DNA from: Niastella sp.
GTDB lineage: Bacteria > Bacteroidota > Bacteroidia > Chitinophagales > Chitinophagaceae
Assembly (NCBI GenBank): GCA_017744515.1
Contig: JAGIBF010000072.1
Coordinates: 1 to 42,032 of the forward strand
Length of the DNA: 42,032 bases
Reading direction: 5' to 3'
The notes under the pieces are model-generated. The model had not been told where the DNA came from and did no database searches. It saw only the letters and a program-made list of their open reading frames with translations. Positions 8,691 through 15,882 of this stretch are shown here, piece by piece; position 1 is the stretch's first letter; every line of letters starts with the position of its first letter. A program made the translations under genes and the position numbers.

Positions 8691-9443
8691 ATGAACACTT
8701 TAAAAAACAAAACAGCTTTAATTACAGGATCAGCCAGAGGTTTGGGTAAAGCCATCGCTGAACGTTATGCCGCACTTGGCGCCAATATCGTACTCAACTA
8801 TTCACGTGACAAAGTGTCTGCTGAAGAAGTGGAAAGCAATATCAAAGCCATGGGCGCCAATGTGATCTCCGTACAGGCAGACGTAAGTAAAGTTGCCGAC
8901 ATCAAGAGGTTATTTGAAGAAGCTAAAAAGGTATTCGGAAAAATCGACATCGTAGTTGCCAACGCAGGCATTGAAATGGTGGAAACGCCCGTAACGCAGT
9001 TTACTGAAGAACAATTCGACAGGCTCTTTTCCATCAACACGAAAGGTGCTTACTTTACCATGCAACAGGCTGCGCTCAATGTTGAAGACAATGGCCGTAT
9101 CATCTACGTCGCTTCCAGCACCACTGCTTTCCCTGTAAAAGGAATGGCCGTTTATGGTGGCAGTAAAACTACTCCCCGCTACATGGTTGATGTGTTGTCT
9201 AAAGAGATTGGACACCGTGGTGTAACGGTCAACTCCATCATTCCTTTCGCTGTAGACCATTCCGGTATCTTTGCAGAACCCGACAGCTATCCTGAGTTGC
9301 GGCAATCATTGCTCGACAGTTGCCCCATGGGCCGGTTGGCTGAAGTAGAAGACGTGGCTAATATTGCTGAGTTCTTTGCCAGCGACCTTTCTTCCTTTGT
9401 AAATGGTCAACACTTACTGGTAAATGGAGGTGCTAATCAATAA
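8691..9443 (+). CDS. SDR family oxidoreductase (FabG-like), copy 2
   Basis: NAD(P)-dependent short-chain dehydrogenase of 250 residues and a paralogue of the gene at 6796. Motifs: TGSARGLG (12-19), NAG (91-93), and catalytic Tyr155 and Lys159 in YGGSK. The region after the active site reads NSIIPFAVDHSGIF, where the usual PG is replaced by PF, so its substrate pocket may differ from that of copy 1. The start at 8691 is chosen over an upstream in-frame ATG at 8628 because the extension would contain the conserved promoter core, and because it matches the start of copy 1. A truncated lipoprotein reading frame begins 3 bp after the stop. Confidence 0.93.
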   Translation: MNTLKNKTALITGSARGLGKAIAERYAALGANIVLNYSRDKVSAEEVESNIKAMGANVISVQADVSKVADIKRLFEEAKKVFGKIDIVVANAGIEMVETPVTQFTEEQFDRLFSINTKGAYFTMQQAALNVEDNGRIIYVASSTTAFPVKGMAVYGGSKTTPRYMVDVLSKEIGHRGVTVNSIIPFAVDHSGIFAEPDSYPELRQSLLDSCPMGRLAEVEDVANIAEFFASDLSSFVNGQHLLVNGGANQ

Positions 9444-9446
9444 GCC

Positions 9447-9566
9447 ATGAACAAGTTACTTACCATCATTACCTCTCTTATTTTCACAGGCGGCTTTGCT
9501 GCCTGTGGTCAGGGACAGGGAAACAATAAAGACATTAATGTATTACTCCTGACCTGGCAATTGTGA
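9447..9566 (+). pseudogene. Remnant of a lipoprotein gene (signal peptide only)
   Basis: An ATG 3 bp after the SDR stop opens a 39-codon frame. Its product starts like a complete lipoprotein leader, MNKLLTIITSLIFTGGFAAC, with a FAAC lipobox, then a Q/G/N-rich linker (QGQGNNKDIN), and stops at 9564-9566. From about 9543 the frame merely reads the antisense of the VOC gene's 3' end. I infer that the body of an exported protein, once co-transcribed with the SDR, was lost at a junction next to the VOC stop codon. It could instead be a functional micropeptide, which I think less likely. Confidence 0.5.
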
Positions 9567-9953
9567 CATGTCCATATAAGCCAACTCCCATTGGTGGCCA
9601 TCAAGATCGGCGAAGCTGTGTTGGTACATCCAGCCATGATCCTGCGGCTCTGCATAGATAGTAGCGCCTAAGGTTTTGGCCTTGTTTACCAGTTCTTTTA
9701 CTTCATCTCTTGAATTGGCATCCAGTGCAATCAGTACTTCGGTCGCTTTTGTAGCATCACTTACTGCTTTGCGGGTAAATGTCTGGAAATAGCTTTCGAT
9801 AAGCAGCATTACAAAAATGCTGTCGCTAATGACCATACAAGCGGCTTTATCATCTGTAAACTGGGGATTGAAGCTGTAGCCAAGGTTTTTGAAGAAATCC
9901 ATTGACTTGTCGAGGTTCTTTACGGGCAGGTTGATAAAAACTTTTGTTGCCAT
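9543..9953 (-). CDS. VOC family protein (glyoxalase/bleomycin-resistance-like)
   Basis: Small cytosolic protein of 136 residues with the paired beta-alpha-beta-beta-beta modules of the vicinal oxygen chelate fold: the N-terminal module starts VFINLPVKNLDKSMDFFKNLG, and the C-terminal module ends DLDGHQWELAYMD. This subgroup is often called glyoxalase or extradiol-dioxygenase-like, but a specific reaction cannot be assigned. The C-terminal Glu in HQWELAYM is a usual metal-ligand position, while the N-terminal ligand is unclear. The stop lies inside the antisense of the lipoprotein remnant at 9447-9566. The promoter core CAACTTTG on the minus strand (9984-9991) resembles those of the three SDR genes. 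Confidence 0.88.
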   Translation of the reverse strand: MATKVFINLPVKNLDKSMDFFKNLGYSFNPQFTDDKAACMVISDSIFVMLLIESYFQTFTRKAVSDATKATEVLIALDANSRDEVKELVNKAKTLGATIYAEPQDHGWMYQHSFADLDGHQWELAYMDMSQLPGQE

Positions 9954-9983
9954 TGTTTAACTGTTTAATTGTTATTGATGACA

Positions 9984-9991
9984 CAAAGTTG
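9984..9991 (-). promoter_or_regulatory. Putative -7 core of the VOC gene
   Basis: The minus strand reads CAACTTTGTGTCATC, 30 bp before the ATG. CAACTTTGTGT is the same 11-mer found in front of the SDR genes at 6796, 8691 and 12881. No 21-bp tandem operator was found here. Confidence 0.45.
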
Positions 9992-10040
9992 CGGCTCTGC
10001 GGCCGCCAAAACCTTTACATATGTTGAGAAAAGTAAAAAA

Positions 10041-10619
10041 TTATTTATTGGCAAAGAATATCCGGCTCATCTGGGTAGGTGTGATACCCAGGTAAGCGGC
10101 AATGTGGTGTTTTTTTAATCGTTTTACCAGCTCAGGGTATTTATCCAAAAACTCATCATACCGCACTTTGGCTGAGTCATTGCGGAGAGAGATCTCGTAG
10201 GGCTCTTTATCGATAATCCAATGTTGCTCCATGTAGCGGATGTAGAATGTAGCAATATCATTGTGGGCAGCTACCAGCTTTTTAAACTCCTGAAAGTCGT
10301 ATTCGAGTACCGTAGTATCTTCCATTGCAGTGATCGTAAACAGGCTTTCCGACCTGGTAAGGGTAGCCGGGATGGAGCCTGCAATCCGGCCTTCCGGGAA
10401 AAAATATTTGATTACCGTGTCGCCTTCATTGGTAATATAATACTGAGAGAATAAGCCTTTGACAATAAAGGCTACTTTCCTGGGTACTTGTCCTGTCCGG
10501 ATAAAATCTTCGCCTTTAGCGTACGTTTTCTCTTTCAACAAAGCACTCCATGCGGTAATGGCTTCGCTGCCAAGGGGAACGTAGGTACTTATCTTTTGGA
10601 AAAACTTATCGGTGTTCAT
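10041..10619 (-). CDS. Crp/Fnr family transcriptional regulator
   Basis: Cytosolic regulator of 192 residues. The cyclic-nucleotide-binding-like beta roll occupies about residues 15-125 (AKGEDFIRTGQVPRKVAFIV, YFFPEGRIAGSIPA). A short helix-turn-helix at the C-terminus (LKKHHIAAYLGITPTQMSRI) ends almost at the stop, the compact layout common in Bacteroidota. I do not see the full set of cAMP-contacting residues of E. coli CRP, so the effector is unknown. The VOC gene lies 87 bp downstream on the same strand, separated by its own promoter core. Autoregulation or control of the VOC gene is possible but not shown. Confidence 0.9.
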   Translation of the reverse strand: MNTDKFFQKISTYVPLGSEAITAWSALLKEKTYAKGEDFIRTGQVPRKVAFIVKGLFSQYYITNEGDTVIKYFFPEGRIAGSIPATLTRSESLFTITAMEDTTVLEYDFQEFKKLVAAHNDIATFYIRYMEQHWIIDKEPYEISLRNDSAKVRYDEFLDKYPELVKRLKKHHIAAYLGITPTQMSRIFFANK

Positions 10620-10855
10620 GTTGATGACGGCTACTTATCAGCAGAGTGTATCGTGTCCTTTAAAAGTACGCAGGTAACAACATATATGCAACAAATTGTG
10701 AATAGTGAAGCTGTCCTGGTGCTCAAAGCCTGCTTTTGGTGATAATCGTGTTTACCACCTGTCACGAATCTATCACACTCATAAACAACCTGATAGGATG
10801 CCGTTTCCGGTGGCACAGTTTTGTTATCAATTCTCCTGAACCAAAAAACCGATAT

Positions 10856-11056
10856 ATGGCACAGAAGAATGATCTCAAAAACGATCCCAAAAAGGAAAAG
10901 GATGAATCTGCATTAGCACCTGATCCTGAGACGCTTCACAAGACTGATCCACAGGAAAATATGGAGGGCCCTATTTCTTCTCTCGTGCAGAAGGGAAAGG
11001 AAACCATGGAGAAAAAAGGTGGTGAGATACCCGATGATGATGACGAGGCTAAATAG
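10856..11056 (+). CDS. Small acidic hypothetical protein
   Basis: A 66-residue, very hydrophilic protein starting MAQKNDLKNDPKKEKDE, with a lysine-rich N-terminal third and an acidic tail (GEIPDDDDEAK). It has no cysteine, no membrane segment and no recognised domain, and is probably disordered. The longer frame to 10736 adds 40 residues of different, hydrophobic composition and is unlikely. It is transcribed away from the Crp-like gene and converges on the AraC gene at 11077. Charge pattern and open frame suggest a real gene; function unknown. Confidence 0.55.
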   Translation: MAQKNDLKNDPKKEKDESALAPDPETLHKTDPQENMEGPISSLVQKGKETMEKKGGEIPDDDDEAK

Positions 11057-11076
11057 TCTTGTTCATCGGTACGCTG

Positions 11077-11997
11077 TCAGTTGAACGATTGCCTGAATTC
11101 GCCTGGTGAAACATTCGTCTTGCGCTTGAATATCTTATTGAAGGATTGGGGATGTTCAAACCCCAGCATATAAGCTATCTCCGCCACGCTCAGGGTCGTA
11201 GTGCTTAGTATTTCTTTTGCTTTATCTATCAGCTTTTGCTGGATATGCTGTTGTGTATTCAATCCTGTAAGCTGTCGAAGCATATCGCTCAGGTACCTGG
11301 GCGACACCTGCAGCTTTTCAGCAATATATTGCACAGAGGGCGGGCCTTTCATCAAGGCTTCATGGTTATTGAAATAATCATTCGGTAATTGCTCCATTTG
11401 CGCCAGCAGGTCATTGTGAACCGCTTTGCGTGTAATGAATTGCCGGTTGTAAAAACGGTTACTGTAATTCAGTAAGAGTTCTATTTGCGACACCAGTACA
11501 TCCTGGCTGAAATTATCTATGGGCAGGGATAACTCCTGCCCGATATTCTCAAATACCGTATCGATCACTGTCTTCTCTTTGTCGGACAGGTAAAGTGCTT
11601 CAGCAACTGAATATGAAAAGAAACCGTATGTTTTGATCGTCTTTGCCAGCGGGTAATTCCTGATAAAGTCAGGGTGAAACAACAGGGTATGCCCTGCATA
11701 ATCCTGTTCCCCTTCACCCGCTGAGATCAACTGGTTGGGTGATACGAATGACAAGCCGCCTTCATCGAAATCATAATATCCCTGGCCATATCTTATCTTT
11801 CCTTTCAGGTGATGTTTGAATGATATCTTGTAGAAATTAAGCATAAGTCCTTTCTCTATCTCCTGCGTATCGGCCTTGATATCTTTGTAATCTACCAAGG
11901 CAATAAGAGGGTGAAGGGGCTTAGGTAATCCTAATGCCCGCATCAGTGCAGTAATTGAATCAAATATAAAGGGTGCAGCTTTTTCCTCTTTCTTCAT
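11077..11997 (-). CDS. AraC family transcriptional regulator
   Basis: Regulator of 306 residues. The N-terminal about 190 residues form a cupin-like sensing part (GLSFVSPNQLISAGEGEQDY is typical of the AraC cupin branch). The C-terminal double HTH spans about 205-304 (VQYIAEKLQVSPRYLSDML, then LSVAEIAYMLGFEHPQSF and FKRKTNVSPGEFRQ). It lies 56 bp downstream of an SDR gene on the same strand. The SDR promoter carries a near-perfect tandem repeat spaced 21 bp, so this protein is the obvious candidate to bind it. A strong hairpin sits 16 bp before the start codon. Confidence 0.93.
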   Translation of the reverse strand: MKKEEKAAPFIFDSITALMRALGLPKPLHPLIALVDYKDIKADTQEIEKGLMLNFYKISFKHHLKGKIRYGQGYYDFDEGGLSFVSPNQLISAGEGEQDYAGHTLLFHPDFIRNYPLAKTIKTYGFFSYSVAEALYLSDKEKTVIDTVFENIGQELSLPIDNFSQDVLVSQIELLLNYSNRFYNRQFITRKAVHNDLLAQMEQLPNDYFNNHEALMKGPPSVQYIAEKLQVSPRYLSDMLRQLTGLNTQQHIQQKLIDKAKEILSTTTLSVAEIAYMLGFEHPQSFNKIFKRKTNVSPGEFRQSFN

Positions 11998-12012
11998 GAT
12001 GCTTCTTTTAAA

Positions 12013-12042
12013 GCATGAAAACCTGTCAACAGGTCTTCATGC
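12013..12042 (-). terminator. Hairpin between the SDR and AraC genes (terminator or leader structure)
   Basis: GCATGAA-A-ACCTGT (12013-12026) pairs with ACAGGT-C-TTCATGC (12029-12042), a 14-position stem with a single mismatch. Downstream on the minus strand there is only a weak T-run (CTTTAAAAG), and the AraC ATG follows within about 16 bp. It could be a partial terminator for the SDR, an attenuator in the regulator's leader, or a palindromic binding site. Confidence 0.5.
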
Positions 12043-12053
12043 AAAATTAGTCA

Positions 12054-12881
12054 TTATAACGCTGCCTTGCTGTAGGGGCTTTTCAGGTGCAGGTACTTGC
12101 CAATAGCGATCCTGTAGGCTTCCGGGCCTTCTTTAAGTCGCCGGTCATACATGCTTACTGCATCATCTCCAGCCATATAGCGTAGCTGGTCCTTGCCATC
12201 TGTAGCGGCCTCATACACAACAGCAGCTATAGCATCTGCTTCTGTAAACTTCATCAGGGTTCCGTCGGTAAATCCTTCCATCATACGGGCATTCAAGGCT
12301 TCATAGTCTTTACTGTATACCACATCCATTACCTGCATAAAGTTGCTTTTGATGCCACCCGGCGCCACTGTCTTAATGCCAATGTTGAATGCAGCGAGGT
12401 CGTACCACATGCCTTCGCTCCAACCTTCCAACGCCCACTTGCCGGCGCTGTATACCGAAGAAAGTGGTGTAGAAGCCAGGCCACAAATAGACGTGGTAGT
12501 AATAAAAAGGCCTTCGCGCCTTTCTTTAAAATAGGGGATAAATGCTTTTGCCACCCTGAATGTTCCAAATACATTGGTATCAAACTGTTTGATGATCTGG
12601 GCTTCTGTGTAGCTTTCCATAGGCCCGATCAATCCATAACCTGCGTTATTGAACACCGCATAAACAGGTCCTTGTGCAAGCACCTGCTGCACGGTGGTAT
12701 TTACCTGTTCTTCGCTGGTAACATCCAATGGTAACAGGGTCACATTTTCCAATTGCGACAATTCTGTTTCCTTTGCCGGATTGCGCATGGTGGCAATCAC
12801 TTTCCAGCCTTTAGATTGAAATAATCGGGCAGTGGCTTTGCCCAGGCCCGCAGAGGCGCCTGTAATAAAGATCGTTTTCAT
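12054..12881 (-). CDS. SDR family oxidoreductase, classical type
   Basis: Short-chain dehydrogenase of 275 residues. The cofactor motif TGASAGLG is at about residues 7-14, NNAG at about 79-82, and catalytic Tyr and Lys lie in YSAGK, followed by VAPGGIKSNF. This pattern belongs to the oxidoreductase branch close to retinol-dehydrogenase/DltE-like SDRs and differs from the two FabG-like copies at 6796 and 8691. Substrate unknown. It is probably co-regulated by the AraC regulator encoded directly downstream: its promoter has tandem 17-bp repeats. It lies 98 bp downstream of the FG-GAP gene but has its own promoter. Confidence 0.92.
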   Translation of the reverse strand: MKTIFITGASAGLGKATARLFQSKGWKVIATMRNPAKETELSQLENVTLLPLDVTSEEQVNTTVQQVLAQGPVYAVFNNAGYGLIGPMESYTEAQIIKQFDTNVFGTFRVAKAFIPYFKERREGLFITTTSICGLASTPLSSVYSAGKWALEGWSEGMWYDLAAFNIGIKTVAPGGIKSNFMQVMDVVYSKDYEALNARMMEGFTDGTLMKFTEADAIAAVVYEAATDGKDQLRYMAGDDAVSMYDRRLKEGPEAYRIAIGKYLHLKSPYSKAAL

Positions 12882-12911
12882 TGTTTAACTTTTGTCGTTT
12901 GTATTACGACA

Positions 12912-12976
12912 CAAAGTTGGGCTGCCACACGGGGACATTTGTAGCCAGGTTGGTATATGTTGTAGCCGGATTGGTA
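12912..12976 (-). promoter_or_regulatory. Promoter with tandem 17-bp operator repeats for the third SDR gene
   Basis: On the plus strand TTGTAGCC(A/G)G(G/A)TTGGTA occurs at 12939-12955 and 12960-12976: 17 bp with two mismatches, exactly 21 bp apart. On the minus strand the repeats end 19 bp before CAACTTTG (12912-12919), which lies 30 bp before the ATG. A direct repeat on one DNA face next to the -33 region is the layout expected of an AraC-type activator site. Confidence 0.65.
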
Positions 12977-12979
12977 ACT

Positions 12980-14920
12980 CTATTTCTTCTTCCTTTGTTG
13001 ATTCCAGAAAATGAAAGTGCCTCTGTCAGTAGGTGAAACAATGTCTATTGCACCGTCGCGGTCAAGGTCAGCAGTAAGGATATCTGAACCGCCTCCTGAA
13101 CAATTATGTACCAGCTCGGGTACAAACTCAGCACCTCCCGGCGCTTTGGTATTGCGCACCGTACGGTATACATAGATCACTGGCGCGCCATAGGGATCGG
13201 GATCAAAGTAATTATCGAGGTGCGAATAATAACGCTTACCCGCAATGAAGTCGGTTATTCCATCTCCGTCTATATCGGCAAAGGCAGTTCCATGGATCTG
13301 TGAGAAAGTGACATTACCTGCATTCTTTGTAGCATAGTCATCACTAATGATGTGCAGCACAAAGCTGATATTCCCGGCAGCATCACGCTTTTGTTCATAC
13401 CAGCCTAACCCAAAGCCATGGGCGTTGAGCGAAGTGACCACATCGTTCAGCTTATCGCCATTTACGTCATATACTCCTATCACAGCTCCACCGGCACCCG
13501 TATTGCGGTGGCCATAGCGGGCAAATGCCTGCGGATGATATGTCCACAAGCCTGTAGTGGCAGTAGCTGGTTGTTCCCACCAACCATTGGGGTTGAGGAT
13601 GTCCATGCGTCCATCGCCATCGATATCTCCTACTCCGATTCCATGTGCCATAGCAAATCCTTTTTCCGAGATCACCTGCACCTTCCAGGGTTTGGTGGCA
13701 TCTGACGCATCTGGCCTGGCATAACACATAGCGCCACCTGTGCCAAATACCAGCTCAGGTTTATTGTCTCCGTCGATGTCTTTAAATACCGTGACCTCCG
13801 ATTGTACAGCAGGTATGACCTCATACTTATCCCACCGGCGGGAGTTGTTGCCGGGATTGATGTACACGGTAGCAACTGGTGGTCCACTCAATATATCCGG
13901 CCAGCCATCGCCGTTAAAATCAAATACGTATTGACAGTTGATGGCTGTAAAGTCTTTGGAGGGATTAAGCGGCACGGCGGTGAATATTTCACGATAGCGT
14001 GTGTAGTCAGGACCAAAGTAGATATAAGGGCCTGAAACAATATCTGTAACGCCGTCTTTGTTGAAGTCTCCTGCAGCAGAGCCCCAGGAGTAATACATAT
14101 CGTTGATGCGTTGTACTTTGAAACGGGTGGAAGATTGTTCGGCAGGCATGGTTCTCATACCAATGTCTTTCAGGAAAAGTTGTTTAAAGGCCACTTCACC
14201 AGTGCCGCCTACATACAACGCTACTTGTCCGAAACCTGCTGCTTTATCATCTGTGGCTGCGGCCGACTCGCGACCGTCATTGAAGAAAGCGCGAATGATA
14301 TCCGCATCCATGAAGATCTCTACGAGGTTCCACTCCCCAGGGCGCACTGTAGTCGCCGATCTTTCCAACGGCAACGCCGGACGGGGTGCGCCAGACTGAT
14401 TACCGCGCTGGTTGTTACGTGCCGCTGCTGCGTTGCGTGCAGCCTGCGAAGTATCGGGTGGCGGCGCCAGCCTGATGATGCTACCGGTTGTGCGCAAAGG
14501 CTCTTTTTCTATGATAGCGCCGGTAGCATCGATGATCACTTTGTAGTGGCCTGTTTGCTCTCCGGTAATAGAAACCAGTATACCCTGCCATCCATCATTG
14601 TACTTTTCCAGCCGCACCAGGAAGCCAGCCTCTGCACCGGCTCCAGCTTTGAACATAGCATGCAGCGCTACATCCTGGTAAGATTGGCTGAAGAGCAGTG
14701 TGCCGCCTTTGGCGCCGGAAGGTGTAGCAGCTACGATCTCTCCGTTTTGCGCCTGCCAACGTGCACCACCTTGTGGTATCCATTGATGGCTCAATGTTCC
14801 TTTAAAAATATAATCGGGTACAAAGCTAAGACTGCTACCGGCAGCGAGTTTGCTCAGATCGTCCTGGGCAAAAGATATGGTTAAAGATGCAGCAAGCAGT
14901 ATCGTTAGTAGCCCTCTCAT
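12980..14920 (-). CDS. Secreted protein with DUF1080-like domain and FG-GAP/VCBS repeats
   Basis: Exported protein of 646 residues. A signal peptide (about 1-19, ending SFAQ) leads into a jelly-roll-like region (about 25-255). That region has features of DUF1080 / 3-keto-disaccharide hydrolase domains (WQAQNGEIVA, FLVRLEKYNDGWQG, PGEWNLVEIF) and is interrupted by an A/R/N/P-rich linker at about 158-185. The rest is a beta-propeller of FG-GAP repeats with seven calcium-loop motifs: DFNKDGVTD, DFNGDGWPD, DIDGDNKPE, DIDGDGRMD, DVNGDKLND, DIDGDGITD and DLDRDGAID. The start codon is 1 bp after the stop of the isomerase-like gene, so the two are translationally close. I infer a role in binding or cleaving sugar in the periplasm; the catalytic assignment is unproven. 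Confidence 0.85.
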   Translation of the reverse strand: MRGLLTILLAASLTISFAQDDLSKLAAGSSLSFVPDYIFKGTLSHQWIPQGGARWQAQNGEIVAATPSGAKGGTLLFSQSYQDVALHAMFKAGAGAEAGFLVRLEKYNDGWQGILVSITGEQTGHYKVIIDATGAIIEKEPLRTTGSIIRLAPPPDTSQAARNAAAARNNQRGNQSGAPRPALPLERSATTVRPGEWNLVEIFMDADIIRAFFNDGRESAAATDDKAAGFGQVALYVGGTGEVAFKQLFLKDIGMRTMPAEQSSTRFKVQRINDMYYSWGSAAGDFNKDGVTDIVSGPYIYFGPDYTRYREIFTAVPLNPSKDFTAINCQYVFDFNGDGWPDILSGPPVATVYINPGNNSRRWDKYEVIPAVQSEVTVFKDIDGDNKPELVFGTGGAMCYARPDASDATKPWKVQVISEKGFAMAHGIGVGDIDGDGRMDILNPNGWWEQPATATTGLWTYHPQAFARYGHRNTGAGGAVIGVYDVNGDKLNDVVTSLNAHGFGLGWYEQKRDAAGNISFVLHIISDDYATKNAGNVTFSQIHGTAFADIDGDGITDFIAGKRYYSHLDNYFDPDPYGAPVIYVYRTVRNTKAPGGAEFVPELVHNCSGGGSDILTADLDRDGAIDIVSPTDRGTFIFWNQQRKKK

Positions 14921-14921
14921 C

Positions 14922-15824
14922 TTATTTGATATTGTTTTTCACATGGGTGATCAGCCAGTCGGCTACTTTCTCAAAATCTACATCGAGGTAGTCCGGACTC
15001 CATTGTTCTACGGAATAGATGCCTTTGAACCCAAGGCGTTCTGCCATCTGTACACAGGCATCGAAATCGTATGACAGGTGTTCTATCTGTCCGTTGAAAT
15101 TCATTGCCTTGGCTGAAATAAAATAAGCATAGGGCATGATCTTTTCCAGCGAAGCCATCGCCGTGGCGCGTGGGTAATTGCCGAAGTCGGGCAGGGTGTA
15201 AATACCCGGGCCTGCCTCTTTGATGATCTTTATGTGCAGGTCGGTGTTCATTTCAATACCGAAGTGGTTTTCGGTGAGGAGTACCAGCTTTTTACTTTTG
15301 GCATATTGTGCCAGCTCTTTCATCGAACGGATACTTTGATCGATGGAGCCTTTGGCCCGTCCGGGATTTACCCGCACACAGGTGGAGCCCAGGTACGCAA
15401 CTGCGTCCATCCATTGCTTTACATGCGTTACGCTCTTTTGTCTTTCTTCTTCATTGGAAGCCGCCACGTCATAATCACTATCTATCTGTACATTGACCAG
15501 TTTGGAACCAGACGCTTTGAGCTTTTCCTTGAGTTGTGTGAGGTATGGTTGTTCGAGTGATTCGAAGTGATTGCTCCAGAATTCCACCTGCCGCATACCG
15601 AATCGTTGCTTGTAGTAGGCAGGCACATCCAGTAGTGTCAATTCATTCGTAATGGTGCTGATCTCTTTGGGTTTGGTTTGTTTGAAGCGGTAACGAAACA
15701 ACACCGTACCCATGGCAATGCGTTCGTTTTTATCGGCGGGCATCCAGTCGCGTGCAAAAGAAGGTAATACCCAGATGGATAAAGCCAGTTTGGATGAACC
15801 TTCGATGAAGTCTCTTCTGTTCAT
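14922..15824 (-). CDS. Tat-exported sugar phosphate isomerase/epimerase-like TIM barrel
   Basis: Protein of 300 residues starting MNRRDFIEGSSKLALSIWVL, a twin-arginine signal followed by a hydrophobic stretch, so probably exported folded. The body is an AP-endonuclease-2-type TIM barrel (sugar isomerase/epimerase family). Metal-ligand candidates are Glu185 (TENHFG), Asp213 (LPDFGNYP) and Glu273 (YSVEQW). The position where a His is usual reads SAKAMNF, so one ligand may be missing or replaced. I reject an in-frame start 132 bp upstream because its extension translates a dispersed intergenic repeat (TLSLSKG). It sits between the PQQ dehydrogenase and the DUF1080/FG-GAP gene in one operon. Confidence 0.85.
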   Translation of the reverse strand: MNRRDFIEGSSKLALSIWVLPSFARDWMPADKNERIAMGTVLFRYRFKQTKPKEISTITNELTLLDVPAYYKQRFGMRQVEFWSNHFESLEQPYLTQLKEKLKASGSKLVNVQIDSDYDVAASNEEERQKSVTHVKQWMDAVAYLGSTCVRVNPGRAKGSIDQSIRSMKELAQYAKSKKLVLLTENHFGIEMNTDLHIKIIKEAGPGIYTLPDFGNYPRATAMASLEKIMPYAYFISAKAMNFNGQIEHLSYDFDACVQMAERLGFKGIYSVEQWSPDYLDVDFEKVADWLITHVKNNIK

Positions 15825-15851
15825 AAAGAAAGTTTTATAGTATATAAAGTG

Positions 15852-15874
15852 ACCCTTCGACAGGCTCAGGGTGA
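15852..15874. repeat. Dispersed intergenic repeat, copy 1
   Basis: The core CCCTTCGACAGGCTCAGGG is flanked by A and TGA. Further copies are at 18374-18396 (identical core) and 28754-28776 (two changes). This element is common between genes in many bacteria, and here it sits in the 58-bp gap inside the operon. Confidence 0.8.
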
Positions 15875-15882
15875 CAATGTTA

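Noticed and set aside
14111..14884. 257-codon plus-strand open frame
   Set aside because: Antisense to the DUF1080/FG-GAP gene; cysteine- and arginine-rich nonsense composition, no domain.
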